A stretch of DNA of 64,000 nucleotides from Pseudomonas sp. HS6 (lineage in GTDB: Bacteria; Pseudomonadota; Gammaproteobacteria; Pseudomonadales; Pseudomonadaceae): positions 310,001 to 374,000 of the forward strand of contig NZ_CP067412.1 in the NCBI RefSeq assembly GCF_023375815.1. Direction: 5' to 3'. The position numbers and the translations under genes are program-made. The stretch's first letter is position 1; each line of letters begins with the position of its first letter. Under the pieces are notes generated by a model. The model did no database searches and was not told the origin of the DNA. It saw nothing but the letters and a program-made list of their open reading frames with translations. Shown here piece after piece: positions 56,758 through 64,000 of this stretch.

Positions 56758-57497
56758 TGTTGACCTTCCTCGATCAGGGTGCCTTCAGCGCCGCCATGGA
56801 CGATGTTCAGCAAAGCACCAGGCTTGTTCATGTTGAATACGCGCAGCGGCATCTTGTGGTCGCGGCACAGGCAGATAGCCGTCAGGTCCATTACACCCAG
56901 CTTGCGATCCAGTACTTCATCATAAGTCAGATGATCGAACTTCTCGGCATGCGGGTCCTTGAATGGGTCAGCGGTGTAGACGCCATCGACCTTGGTCGCC
57001 TTGAGCACGACATCCGCGTCGATTTCAATGGCGCGCAAGCAGGCTGCAGAATCCGTAGTGAAGAATGGATTGCCGGTACCGGCTGCAAAAATCACCACAT
57101 CCTTGGAGTTCAGGTGGCGCATGGCCTTGCGACGATCATAGTGATCGGTCACACCCACCATGGAAATGGCCGACATCACGATGGCCGAGATATTGGCACG
57201 TTCCAGCGCATCGCGCATGGCCAGGGCGTTCATCACAGTGGCCAGCATGCCCATGTGGTCGCCCGTGACCCGATCCATGCCGGCCTTGCTCAGCGCTTCA
57301 CCGCGAAACAGGTTGCCGCCGCCGATCACCAGACCGACCTGAACACCGATACCGACCAGTTGGCCGACTTCCAGCGCCATGCGATCCAGCACTTTCGGAT
57401 CGATCCCGAACTCTTCCGAGCCCATCAGGGCCTCGCCGCTAAGCTTGAGTAGAATGCGTTTATAGCGAGCCTGATAACCACTGCCCTGCTGAGCCAT
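56754..57497 (-). CDS. pyrH: UMP kinase
   Basis: 247 residues, hexameric amino-acid kinase fold: [11 protein letters not shown] near the N terminus and IGGGNLFRG. It phosphorylates UMP and is allosterically controlled by GTP and UTP. Confidence 0.97.
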   Translation of the reverse strand: MAQQGSGYQARYKRILLKLSGEALMGSEEFGIDPKVLDRMALEVGQLVGIGVQVGLVIGGGNLFRGEALSKAGMDRVTGDHMGMLATVMNALAMRDALERANISAIVMSAISMVGVTDHYDRRKAMRHLNSKDVVIFAAGTGNPFFTTDSAACLRAIEIDADVVLKATKVDGVYTADPFKDPHAEKFDHLTYDEVLDRKLGVMDLTAICLCRDHKMPLRVFNMNKPGALLNIVHGGAEGTLIEEGQQ

Positions 57498-57650
57498 TGC
57501 GAATCTCTCCTGCGGCGTATTTAAAAATTCTTTGCGAGCTGTTTACAGCTGGCGTTCACTCTAGCTTGGCGCTGCTTCAGCGCCATCGGAACATGGCTTT
57601 GTAAGTCAGTTCCAAGGGGAAACCAATTAAAAATTGGTAACCCTATCTGA

Positions 57651-57684
57651 AAAGAGGCTGCGCGCGTGAGCGGGCAGCCTCTTT
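57651..57684 (-). terminator. tsf terminator
   Basis: AAAGAGGCTGC and GCAGCCTCTTT form an 11-bp stem just beyond the tsf stop; the run after it on the minus strand is weak (TCAGATAGGG). Confidence 0.72.
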
Positions 57685-57707
57685 CGGGCGACAGTTGAAA
57701 AACCGTC

Positions 57708-58571
57708 TTATTGCTTGGCGGCAGCCAGCTGGGCAGCAACTTCTTCAGCGAAGTTGTCGACCGGCTTCTCGATGCCTTCGCCTACTTTGAAGTAGGTGAA
57801 GGAAACGATTTCAGCACCGGCTTTCTTGGCCAGTTCGCCAACCTTGATTTCAGGGTTCTTGACGAACGCCTGCTCAACCAGGCTTGCTTCTGCCAGGAAC
57901 TTGCTGATACGGCCTTTGACCATGTTCTCAACAATGTTTTCTGGCTTGCCTTTGATCTTCTCTTCGTTCAGCTGCAGGAACACAGCTTTTTCACGCTCGA
58001 TCGCTTCGTCGGAGACTTGCGAAGGCAGCAGGAACTCAGGGTTGCTTGCAGCAACGTGCATAGCGATGTCTTTGGCCAGCTCGACGTCGCCGCCTTTCAG
58101 GACAACAGCAACACCGATCTTGTTACCGTGCAGGTAGGTGCCGACAACGTCACCCTCTACGCGTACCAGACGACGGATGTTGACGTTCTCGCCTACTTTG
58201 GCAACCAGAGCTTCACGAGCCGATTCCTGAGCGGCGATCAGCGGAGCTGCGTCGGTCAGGTTTTCGTCGAAGGCTTTTTCTACGCTGGCAGCAACGAAGT
58301 TTTTGAAGTCGTCTTGCAGGGCCAGGAAGTCGGTCTGCGAGTTGACTTCCAGCAGCACAGCTACCTTGTCGTTCGACTTGATGGCGATAGCGCCTTCAGC
58401 GGCAACGTTGCCAGCTTTCTTGGCAGCCTTGATCGCGCCCGAAGCACGCATGTCATCAATGGCTTTTTCGATGTCGCCGTCAGCCTTTTCCAAGGCTTTC
58501 TTGCAATCCATCATGCCTTCGCCGGTACGCTCGCGCAGTTCTTTAACCAACGCTGCAGTAATTGCTGCCAT
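57708..58571 (-). CDS. tsf: Elongation factor Ts
   Basis: 287 residues from the ATG at 58,571 (MAAITAALVKELRERTGEGM), AGAGGA eight bases upstream. UBA-like start and the VNSQTDFLAL segment are EF-Ts signatures. It exchanges GDP on EF-Tu. It follows rpsB, with a terminator between them. Confidence 0.98.
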   Translation of the reverse strand: MAAITAALVKELRERTGEGMMDCKKALEKADGDIEKAIDDMRASGAIKAAKKAGNVAAEGAIAIKSNDKVAVLLEVNSQTDFLALQDDFKNFVAASVEKAFDENLTDAAPLIAAQESAREALVAKVGENVNIRRLVRVEGDVVGTYLHGNKIGVAVVLKGGDVELAKDIAMHVAASNPEFLLPSQVSDEAIEREKAVFLQLNEEKIKGKPENIVENMVKGRISKFLAEASLVEQAFVKNPEIKVGELAKKAGAEIVSFTYFKVGEGIEKPVDNFAEEVAAQLAAAKQ

Positions 58572-58708
58572 TTTCAAATTCCTCTTGGATAGGTTTTCAA
58601 CCATTCCACCCGATCGAACGGGCGTTCAATTCTTCCCGAGCCACCTTGTAGCCGCTGCACGTTACAGATGCTGTAGCTGCGCTGCCGACAGATGGTTTTC
58701 GAGGTGGC

Positions 58709-58733
58709 AAAAAGGGGGCCAAGCCCCCTTTTT
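58709..58733 (-). terminator. rpsB terminator / attenuator before tsf
   Basis: AAAAAGGGGGC and GCCCCCTTTTT form an 11-bp stem with a CAA loop. Placed between rpsB and tsf, it sets their relative expression. Confidence 0.85.
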
Positions 58734-58761
58734 GCTTACTGAGTCAACGCCAGGGCGTCAA

Positions 58762-59499
58762 TTACTCAGCTGCAGCCTGAGTTTCTTCAGCTGCGAACTC
58801 TACAGTGCCGCCGGCAACATTGTTGCGACCGCGGATTACTGCGTCAGCCATCGAACCCATGTACAGCTGGATAGCGCGGATTGCGTCATCGTTGCCTGGG
58901 ATGATGTAGTCAACGCCTTCCGGGCTGCTGTTGGTATCGACAACGCCGATGACCGGGATGCCCAGCTTGTTGGCTTCGGTGATCGCGATGCGCTCGTGGT
59001 CAACGTCGATCACGAACAGTGCGTCTGGCAGACCGCCCATGTCCTTGATGCCGCCCAGGGAGCGATCCAGCTTCTCAAGATCACGGGAGCGCATCAGCGC
59101 TTCTTTCTTGGTCAGCTTGGCGAAAGTACCGTCTTCGGCTTGAACTTCAAGGTCACGCAGACGCTTGATGGAAGCACGAATGGTTTTGAAGTTGGTCAGC
59201 ATGCCGCCCAACCAGCGGTGATCCACGTACGGCGAACCGCAACGTGCTGCTTCTTCAGCAACGATCTTGCCAGCGGAACGCTTGGTGCCGACGAACAGAA
59301 TCTTGTTTTTGCCCTGGGCCAGACGCTCTACGAAAGTCAGAGCTTCGTTGAACATTGGCAGGGTTTTTTCAAGGTTGATGATGTGAATCTTGTTACGCGC
59401 GCCGAAAATGTATTTACCCATTTTCGGATTCCAGTAACGGGTTTGGTGACCGAAGTGCACACCGGCCTTCAGCATATCGCGCATGTTGACTTGGGACAT
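58762..59499 (-). CDS. rpsB: 30S ribosomal protein S2
   Basis: 245 residues, usual length. S2 signature near the N terminus ([16 protein letters not shown]) and [17 protein letters not shown]. It is the start of the rpsB-tsf-pyrH-frr unit. The upstream 130-base leader probably includes an S2-responsive structure. Confidence 0.98.
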   Translation of the reverse strand: MSQVNMRDMLKAGVHFGHQTRYWNPKMGKYIFGARNKIHIINLEKTLPMFNEALTFVERLAQGKNKILFVGTKRSAGKIVAEEAARCGSPYVDHRWLGGMLTNFKTIRASIKRLRDLEVQAEDGTFAKLTKKEALMRSRDLEKLDRSLGGIKDMGGLPDALFVIDVDHERIAITEANKLGIPVIGVVDTNSSPEGVDYIIPGNDDAIRAIQLYMGSMADAVIRGRNNVAGGTVEFAAEETQAAAE

Positions 59500-59630
59500 G
59501 ATAGTTCCTTGATAAGTCGGGTTGGGCCTCCACGTATCCCAATGACCAACCCTGATCCGAGGATCAAAGGCACCCAGGTCATCGTGTCGACACGTGTGTG
59601 GGTTAATGCTCCCGGAGCTATCCCCGGAAA
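59500..59630 (-). ncRNA. Probable rpsB leader (5' UTR) with autoregulatory structure
   Basis: About 130 bases from a predicted start near 59,630 to the rpsB ATG, with stem-forming pairs (GATCC/GGATC near 59,555-59,568 and GTCGACAC/GTGTGGG nearby). In gammaproteobacteria a conserved S2-binding leader (t44/tff family) lies here between map and rpsB. I have not folded the RNA; the call is by position. Confidence 0.45.
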
Positions 59631-59637
59631 GCGGCGC

Positions 59638-59645
59638 ATTTTATA
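59638..59645 (-). promoter_or_regulatory. Probable rpsB promoter -10 box
   Basis: TATAAAAT on the minus strand, with TTCCGT 17 bases upstream as a weak -35 element. Confidence 0.55.
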
Positions 59646-59683
59646 TCACAGGAAGGACGCAAACGGAACCCGGAATCTGTAAT

Positions 59684-59729
59684 CGCGTCAGGGACATGGG
59701 CGCCGGCCCCTTGGAATCGCCCTGACGCG
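59684..59729. other. Long hairpin in map-rpsB intergenic region
   Basis: CGCGTCAGGG and CCCTGACGCG form a perfect 10-bp stem around a 26-base GC-rich loop, upstream of the rpsB promoter. It could be a small repeat or a protein site; purpose unknown. Confidence 0.5.
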
Positions 59730-59871
59730 CACTATTGTATAGGTCGAAGCGATGCACGCAGGCGCGGATTTGCGCCTTTGGTCTGTTAGAATCGCGTTTT
59801 TCAGGGCCGCCAGGCGAAAACCGCCGCCCTGCCCGTATCAACAAGCGCCGCCGAGCGCAGAGAGAGCCTGT

Positions 59872-60654
59872 ATGACCGTCACCCTCAAAACCCCCGAGGA
59901 CATCGCCGCCATGCGTGTCGCCGGCAAACTGGCCGCCGATGTGCTGGAAATGATTGCCGAGCACGTCAAGCCGGGCGTGACCACCGATGAGCTGAACCAG
60001 ATCTGCCACGACTACATCGTCGACGTGCAGAAAGCCATCCCTGCCCCGCTCAACTACAAGGGCTACCCGAAGTCGATCTGCACGTCGATCAACCACGTGG
60101 TCTGCCACGGCATCCCGAACGACAAGCCGCTGAAGAACGGCGACACCCTGAACATCGACGTTACCGTAATCAAGGACGGCTACCACGGCGACACCAGCCG
60201 CATGTTCCACGTCGGCACCGTGCCGGTCTGGGCCGAACGCCTGTCCCAGGTCACCCAGGAATGCATGTACAAGGCGATCGAGATCGTCAAACCCGGCTGC
60301 CGCCTCGGCGACATCGGCGAGATCATCCAGAAGCACGCTGAAAAGAACGGTTTCTCCGTGGTGCGCGAGTTCTGCGGCCACGGCATCGGCAAGGTGTTCC
60401 ACGAAGAGCCGCAGATCCTGCACTACGGTCGCGCCGGCACCGGCATGGAACTGAAGGCCGGCATGACCTTCACCATCGAACCGATGATCAACCAGGGCAA
60501 GGCCGACACCAAGGTACTGGGCGACGGCTGGACCGCGATCACCAAGGACCGCAAGCTGTCGGCACAGTGGGAACACACTTTGCTTGTCACCGACACCGGC
60601 TACGAGATCTTCACCCTGCGCAGCGATGACACGATCCCGCGCGTATCGGCCTGA
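59872..60654 (+). CDS. map: Methionine aminopeptidase, type I
   Basis: 260 residues from the ATG at 59,872 ([14 protein letters not shown]); the longer frame lacks a binding site. Metal ligands lie in [19 protein letters not shown] and [12 protein letters not shown]. It removes the initiator methionine. It is divergent from rpsB and 41 bp before glnD. Confidence 0.97.
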   Translation: MTVTLKTPEDIAAMRVAGKLAADVLEMIAEHVKPGVTTDELNQICHDYIVDVQKAIPAPLNYKGYPKSICTSINHVVCHGIPNDKPLKNGDTLNIDVTVIKDGYHGDTSRMFHVGTVPVWAERLSQVTQECMYKAIEIVKPGCRLGDIGEIIQKHAEKNGFSVVREFCGHGIGKVFHEEPQILHYGRAGTGMELKAGMTFTIEPMINQGKADTKVLGDGWTAITKDRKLSAQWEHTLLVTDTGYEIFTLRSDDTIPRVSA

Positions 60655-60695
60655 TCCCGACACCGCTCCCAGCCTATAGAAAGGAAAGCCAATCG

Positions 60696-63398
60696 ATGCC
60701 GCAGGTGGATCCCGAACTCTTCGACCGCGGCCAGTTCCAGGCTGAACTGGCCCTGAAAGCGAGCCCTATCGCCGCCTTCAAGAAGGCGATCCGCCAGGCC
60801 CGCGAAGTGCTCGATGCGCGCTTTCGCAGCGGCCGCGATATCCGGCGGTTGATCGAGGATCGCGCCTGGTTCGTCGACAACATCCTGCAAAAGGCCTGGG
60901 ACCAGTTCAACTGGAGCGAAGACGCCGACATCGCGCTGGTCGCGGTCGGCGGCTACGGTCGCGGTGAGTTGCACCCCTATTCCGATATCGACCTGCTGAT
61001 CCTGCTGGACAGCGCCGATCACGAAATCTTCCGCGACTCCATCGAGCGTTTTCTCACACTGCTGTGGGACATTGGCCTGGAAGTCGGTCAGAGCGTTCGT
61101 TCAGTGGACGAGTGCGCCGAAGAGGCCCGCGCCGACCTGACGGTGGTCACCAACCTGATGGAGAGCCGCACCATCTGCGGCCCCGAGCGTCTGCGCCAGC
61201 GCATGCTCGATGTCACCAGCACCGCACACATGTGGCCGGCCAAGGAGTTCTTCCTGGCCAAGCGCGCCGAGCAGAAGGCTCGCCACCACAAGTACAACGA
61301 CACCGAATACAACCTGGAACCCAACGTCAAAGGTTCGCCCGGCGGACTGCGGGATATTCAGACGATTCTGTGGGTCGCCCGTCGTCAGTACGGCACCCTC
61401 AACCTGCGTGCTTTGGCGGGCGAAGGCTTCCTGGTCGAGAGTGAAAACGCCCTGCTGGCGTCGTCACAGGAATTCCTCTGGAAAGTGCGCTACGCCCTGC
61501 ACATGCTGGCCGGCCGCTCCGAAGATCGTCTGCTGTTCGATCATCAACGCACCATTGCGGGGCTGCTGGGGTTTGAAGGTGACGACGCCAAGCAGGCCGT
61601 CGAAAACTTCATGCAGCAGTACTTTCGCGTGGTGATGAGCATCGCCCAGCTCAGCGACCTGATCATCCAGCACTTCGAGGAGGTCATCCTCGCCCCGGAA
61701 GACGAAGCGCCGCCGCAGCCGATCAACTCGCGCTTCCAGCTGCACGACGGTTACATCGAGGCACGCAACGACAACGTGTTCCGCCGCACGCCGTTCGCCA
61801 TGCTCGAGATCTTCGTGCTGATGGCCCAGCAGCCGGAAATCAAAGGCGTGCGCGCCGACACCATTCGTCTGCTGCGGGAAAACCGTCACCTGATCGACGA
61901 CAACTTTCGCAACGACATTCGCAATACCAGCCTGTTCATCGAGCTGTTCAAGTGCAAGATCGGCATCCACCGCAACCTGCGGCGAATGAACCGCTACGGC
62001 ATCCTCGGGCGCTACCTGCCGGAGTTCGGCTTCATCGTCGGGCAGATGCAGCACGACTTGTTCCACATCTATACGGTCGATGCGCACACGCTGAACCTGA
62101 TCAAACACCTGCGTAAATTGCAGTACACCCAGGTGTCGGAGAAATTCCCGTTGGCCGCCAAGCTCATGGCCAAGCTGCCCAAGCCCGAACTCATCTACAT
62201 GGCGGGCCTGTATCACGACATCGGCAAGGGCCGGCATGGCGACCACTCGGAGATCGGCGCAGTCGATGCCGAGGCGTTCTGCCAGCGCCATCAATTGCCG
62301 GTGTGGGACAGCCGCCTGATCGTCTGGCTGGTGCAGAACCATCTGGTGATGTCGACCACCGCCCAGCGCAAGGACTTGTCCGACCCGCAAGTGATCCATG
62401 ACTTCGCCCTGGCGGTCGGTGATGAAACCCGTCTCGACTACCTGTACGTTCTGACCGTGGCCGACATCAACGCCACCAACCCGACGCTGTGGAACTCCTG
62501 GCGCGCCAGCCTGCTGCGCCAGCTCTACACCGAGACCAAGCGCGCTCTGCGTCGAGGCCTGGAAAACCCGGTGGATCGCGAAGAACAGATCCGCCAGACC
62601 CAGAGCGCAGCGCTGGATATTCTGGTGCGCGGCGGCACCGATCCGGACGATGTAGAGCAATTGTGGGCGCAACTGGGCGATGACTATTTCCTGCGCCACA
62701 CCGCCGGCGACGTGGCCTGGCACAGCGATGCGATTCTCCAGCAGCCGGCCGACGGCGGGCCGCTGGTGCTGATCAAGGAAACCACCCAACGCGAATTCGA
62801 GGGCGGTACGCAGATCTTCATTTATGCGCCGGACCAGCACGACTTCTTCGCTGTGACCGTGGCCGCGATGGACCAGCTCAACCTGAACATTCACGACGCC
62901 CGGGTCATCACCTCCAGCAGCCAGTTCACCCTCGACACCTACATCGTGCTCGATACGGAAGGCGAATCCATCGGCGACAATCCGATCCGGGTCAAACAGA
63001 TCCGCGACGGCCTGACCGAGGCCCTGCGCAACCCGGACGACTACCCGACCATCATCCAGCGTCGGGTGCCGCGCCAGCTCAAACACTTTGCGTTCGCACC
63101 ACAAGTGACGATCCACAACGACGCCCAGCGTCCGGTGACGGTGCTGGAACTCACCGCACCCGACCGTCCGGGCCTGCTGGCACGGATCGGCGGGATATTC
63201 CTGGAGTTCGATCTGTCGCTGCAGAACGCCAAGATCGCCACCCTGGGCGAACGGGTGGAAGACGTGTTCTTCATCACCGACGCCCACAATCAGCCGCTGT
63301 CCGACCCGCTGCTGTGCAGCCGTTTGCAGGATGCCATCGTCGAGCAGCTCAGCGTCAATCAGGAACCCGATATCAAACTGTCGCGCATCAGCATTTGA
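60696..63398 (+). CDS. glnD: [Protein-PII] uridylyltransferase / uridylyl-removing enzyme
   Basis: 900 residues. A nucleotidyltransferase motif [18 protein letters not shown] (86-103), an HD domain ([15 protein letters not shown] near 505-520) and two ACT domains (near 700 and 815). GlnD senses glutamine and modifies PII (GlnK/GlnB), controlling nitrogen assimilation. AAAGGA precedes the ATG. Confidence 0.98.
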   Translation: MPQVDPELFDRGQFQAELALKASPIAAFKKAIRQAREVLDARFRSGRDIRRLIEDRAWFVDNILQKAWDQFNWSEDADIALVAVGGYGRGELHPYSDIDLLILLDSADHEIFRDSIERFLTLLWDIGLEVGQSVRSVDECAEEARADLTVVTNLMESRTICGPERLRQRMLDVTSTAHMWPAKEFFLAKRAEQKARHHKYNDTEYNLEPNVKGSPGGLRDIQTILWVARRQYGTLNLRALAGEGFLVESENALLASSQEFLWKVRYALHMLAGRSEDRLLFDHQRTIAGLLGFEGDDAKQAVENFMQQYFRVVMSIAQLSDLIIQHFEEVILAPEDEAPPQPINSRFQLHDGYIEARNDNVFRRTPFAMLEIFVLMAQQPEIKGVRADTIRLLRENRHLIDDNFRNDIRNTSLFIELFKCKIGIHRNLRRMNRYGILGRYLPEFGFIVGQMQHDLFHIYTVDAHTLNLIKHLRKLQYTQVSEKFPLAAKLMAKLPKPELIYMAGLYHDIGKGRHGDHSEIGAVDAEAFCQRHQLPVWDSRLIVWLVQNHLVMSTTAQRKDLSDPQVIHDFALAVGDETRLDYLYVLTVADINATNPTLWNSWRASLLRQLYTETKRALRRGLENPVDREEQIRQTQSAALDILVRGGTDPDDVEQLWAQLGDDYFLRHTAGDVAWHSDAILQQPADGGPLVLIKETTQREFEGGTQIFIYAPDQHDFFAVTVAAMDQLNLNIHDARVITSSSQFTLDTYIVLDTEGESIGDNPIRVKQIRDGLTEALRNPDDYPTIIQRRVPRQLKHFAFAPQVTIHNDAQRPVTVLELTAPDRPGLLARIGGIFLEFDLSLQNAKIATLGERVEDVFFITDAHNQPLSDPLLCSRLQDAIVEQLSVNQEPDIKLSRISI

Positions 63399-63441
63399 CT
63401 GAGCGCCCGGATTCAACCGCTTTGCACGAGACCCAGCACCG

Positions 63442-64000
63442 ATGAACAACGCTCTGTCCCAGCTTCAGCCCTACCCGTTCGAAAAGCTCCGTGCCCTGCT
63501 CGGCAGCGTCACGCCGAACCCGGACAAACGCCCGATCGCGCTGTCCATCGGCGAGCCGAAACACCGTTCGCCAAGCTTTGTCGCCGAGGCGCTGGCCAAC
63601 AACCTGGACCAGATGGCGGTGTACCCGACCACCCTCGGCATCCCGGCCCTGCGCGAAGCCATTGCCGCCTGGTGCGAACGTCGCTTCAACGTGCCGAGCG
63701 GCTGGATCGACCCGGCGCGCAACGTACTGCCGGTCAACGGCACCCGTGAAGCGCTGTTCGCCTTCACCCAGACCGTGGTCAATCGTGGCGACGACGCGCT
63801 GGTGGTCAGCCCGAACCCGTTCTATCAGATCTACGAAGGCGCAGCGTTCCTCGCCGGCGCCAAGCCGCACTATCTGCCATGCCTGGATGAAAACGGCTTC
63901 AACCCGGACTTCGACGCGGTATCGCCGGACATCTGGAAGCGCTGCCAGATCCTGTTCCTGTGCTCGCCGGGCAACCCGACCGGCGCGCTGATTCCAGTCG
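63442..64000 (+). CDS. dapC: N-succinyl-L,L-diaminopimelate aminotransferase DapC (partial)
   Basis: The first 186 codons are in the window; the gene runs off the right edge. Fold-type I PLP aminotransferase features are present (LSIGEPKHRSP, PVNGTREALFAFTQT and SPNPFYQIYEG, SPGNPTG). The PLP lysine is outside the window. It acts in lysine/diaminopimelate synthesis, and glnD-dapC is the conserved Pseudomonas order. Confidence 0.93.
   Translation, partial: MNNALSQLQPYPFEKLRALLGSVTPNPDKRPIALSIGEPKHRSPSFVAEALANNLDQMAVYPTTLGIPALREAIAAWCERRFNVPSGWIDPARNVLPVNGTREALFAFTQTVVNRGDDALVVSPNPFYQIYEGAAFLAGAKPHYLPCLDENGFNPDFDAVSPDIWKRCQILFLCSPGNPTGALIPV

Noticed and set aside
61464..63449. 661-codon minus-strand frame
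   Set aside because: Antisense shadow of glnD.

Overview
This window is a chromosomal segment of a Pseudomonas, most likely of the P. fluorescens group. The evidence is the housekeeping gene order (mutS, fdxA, rsmZ, rpoS, nlpD, pcm, surE, truD, ispF, then eno, kdsA, pyrG, and the lpx/bamA/dxr/rpsB/map/glnD/dapC block), the GacA-controlled small RNA RsmZ between fdxA and rpoS, and inverted doublets of the 'GTGGGAGCGGGCTTGCTCGC' type REP sequence.

Region 1 (1-20,100) is a bacteriocin-like contractile-tail (R-type tailocin) locus, read almost entirely on the minus strand from a LexA/CI-type (PrtR-like) repressor at 19,278-20,012. From right to left it holds a head segment (tail-fibre-assembly-like gene, Com-like zinc protein, secreted DUF642 protein, holin). 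A complete P2-type tail module follows (V, W, J, I, tail fibre, two Tfa proteins, sheath FI, tube FII, E with an E' frameshift, tape measure T, U, X, D). A second tail module then begins and runs off the left edge. It has Mu-type synteny: tail terminator K, DUF2635 gp38, sheath L, tube M, gp41. No integrase, terminase, portal or capsid gene is present, so I read the locus as a double tailocin with two unrelated contractile tails rather than an intact prophage. It abuts mutS, a known tailocin site in fluorescent pseudomonads; the other flank is outside the window.

Region 2 (20,100-21,160) is a small, visibly more AT-rich island between tailocin and mutS. It carries a zeta-toxin family kinase and a 55-residue downstream ORF with its own ribosome binding site.

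Region 3 (21,300-30,020) is the mismatch repair / stationary-phase block: mutS, fdxA, rsmZ, rpoS, nlpD, pcm, surE, truD, ispF. The last genes overlap by ATGA junctions and read towards rpoS.

Region 4 (30,020-41,130) contains a 268-bp compound inverted repeat, the glutathione-dependent formaldehyde pathway (fghA, frmA) with a divergent LysR regulator, then ispD-ftsB, eno, kdsA-pyrG, tilS, a REP doublet and accA.

Region 5 (41,270-59,500) is the conserved envelope and translation block on the minus strand: rpsB, tsf, pyrH, frr, uppS, cdsA, dxr, rseP, bamA, skp, lpxD, fabZ, lpxA, lpxB, rnhB, dnaE. It links ribosome assembly, isoprenoid/undecaprenyl and phospholipid synthesis, outer-membrane protein assembly and lipid A synthesis to replication. 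Region 6 (59,870-64,000) is on the plus strand: map, glnD and the start of dapC.

Regions 3, 5 and 6 look ordinary. The unusual biology is in the tailocin locus, the toxin island and the repeat that supplies the end of fghA.
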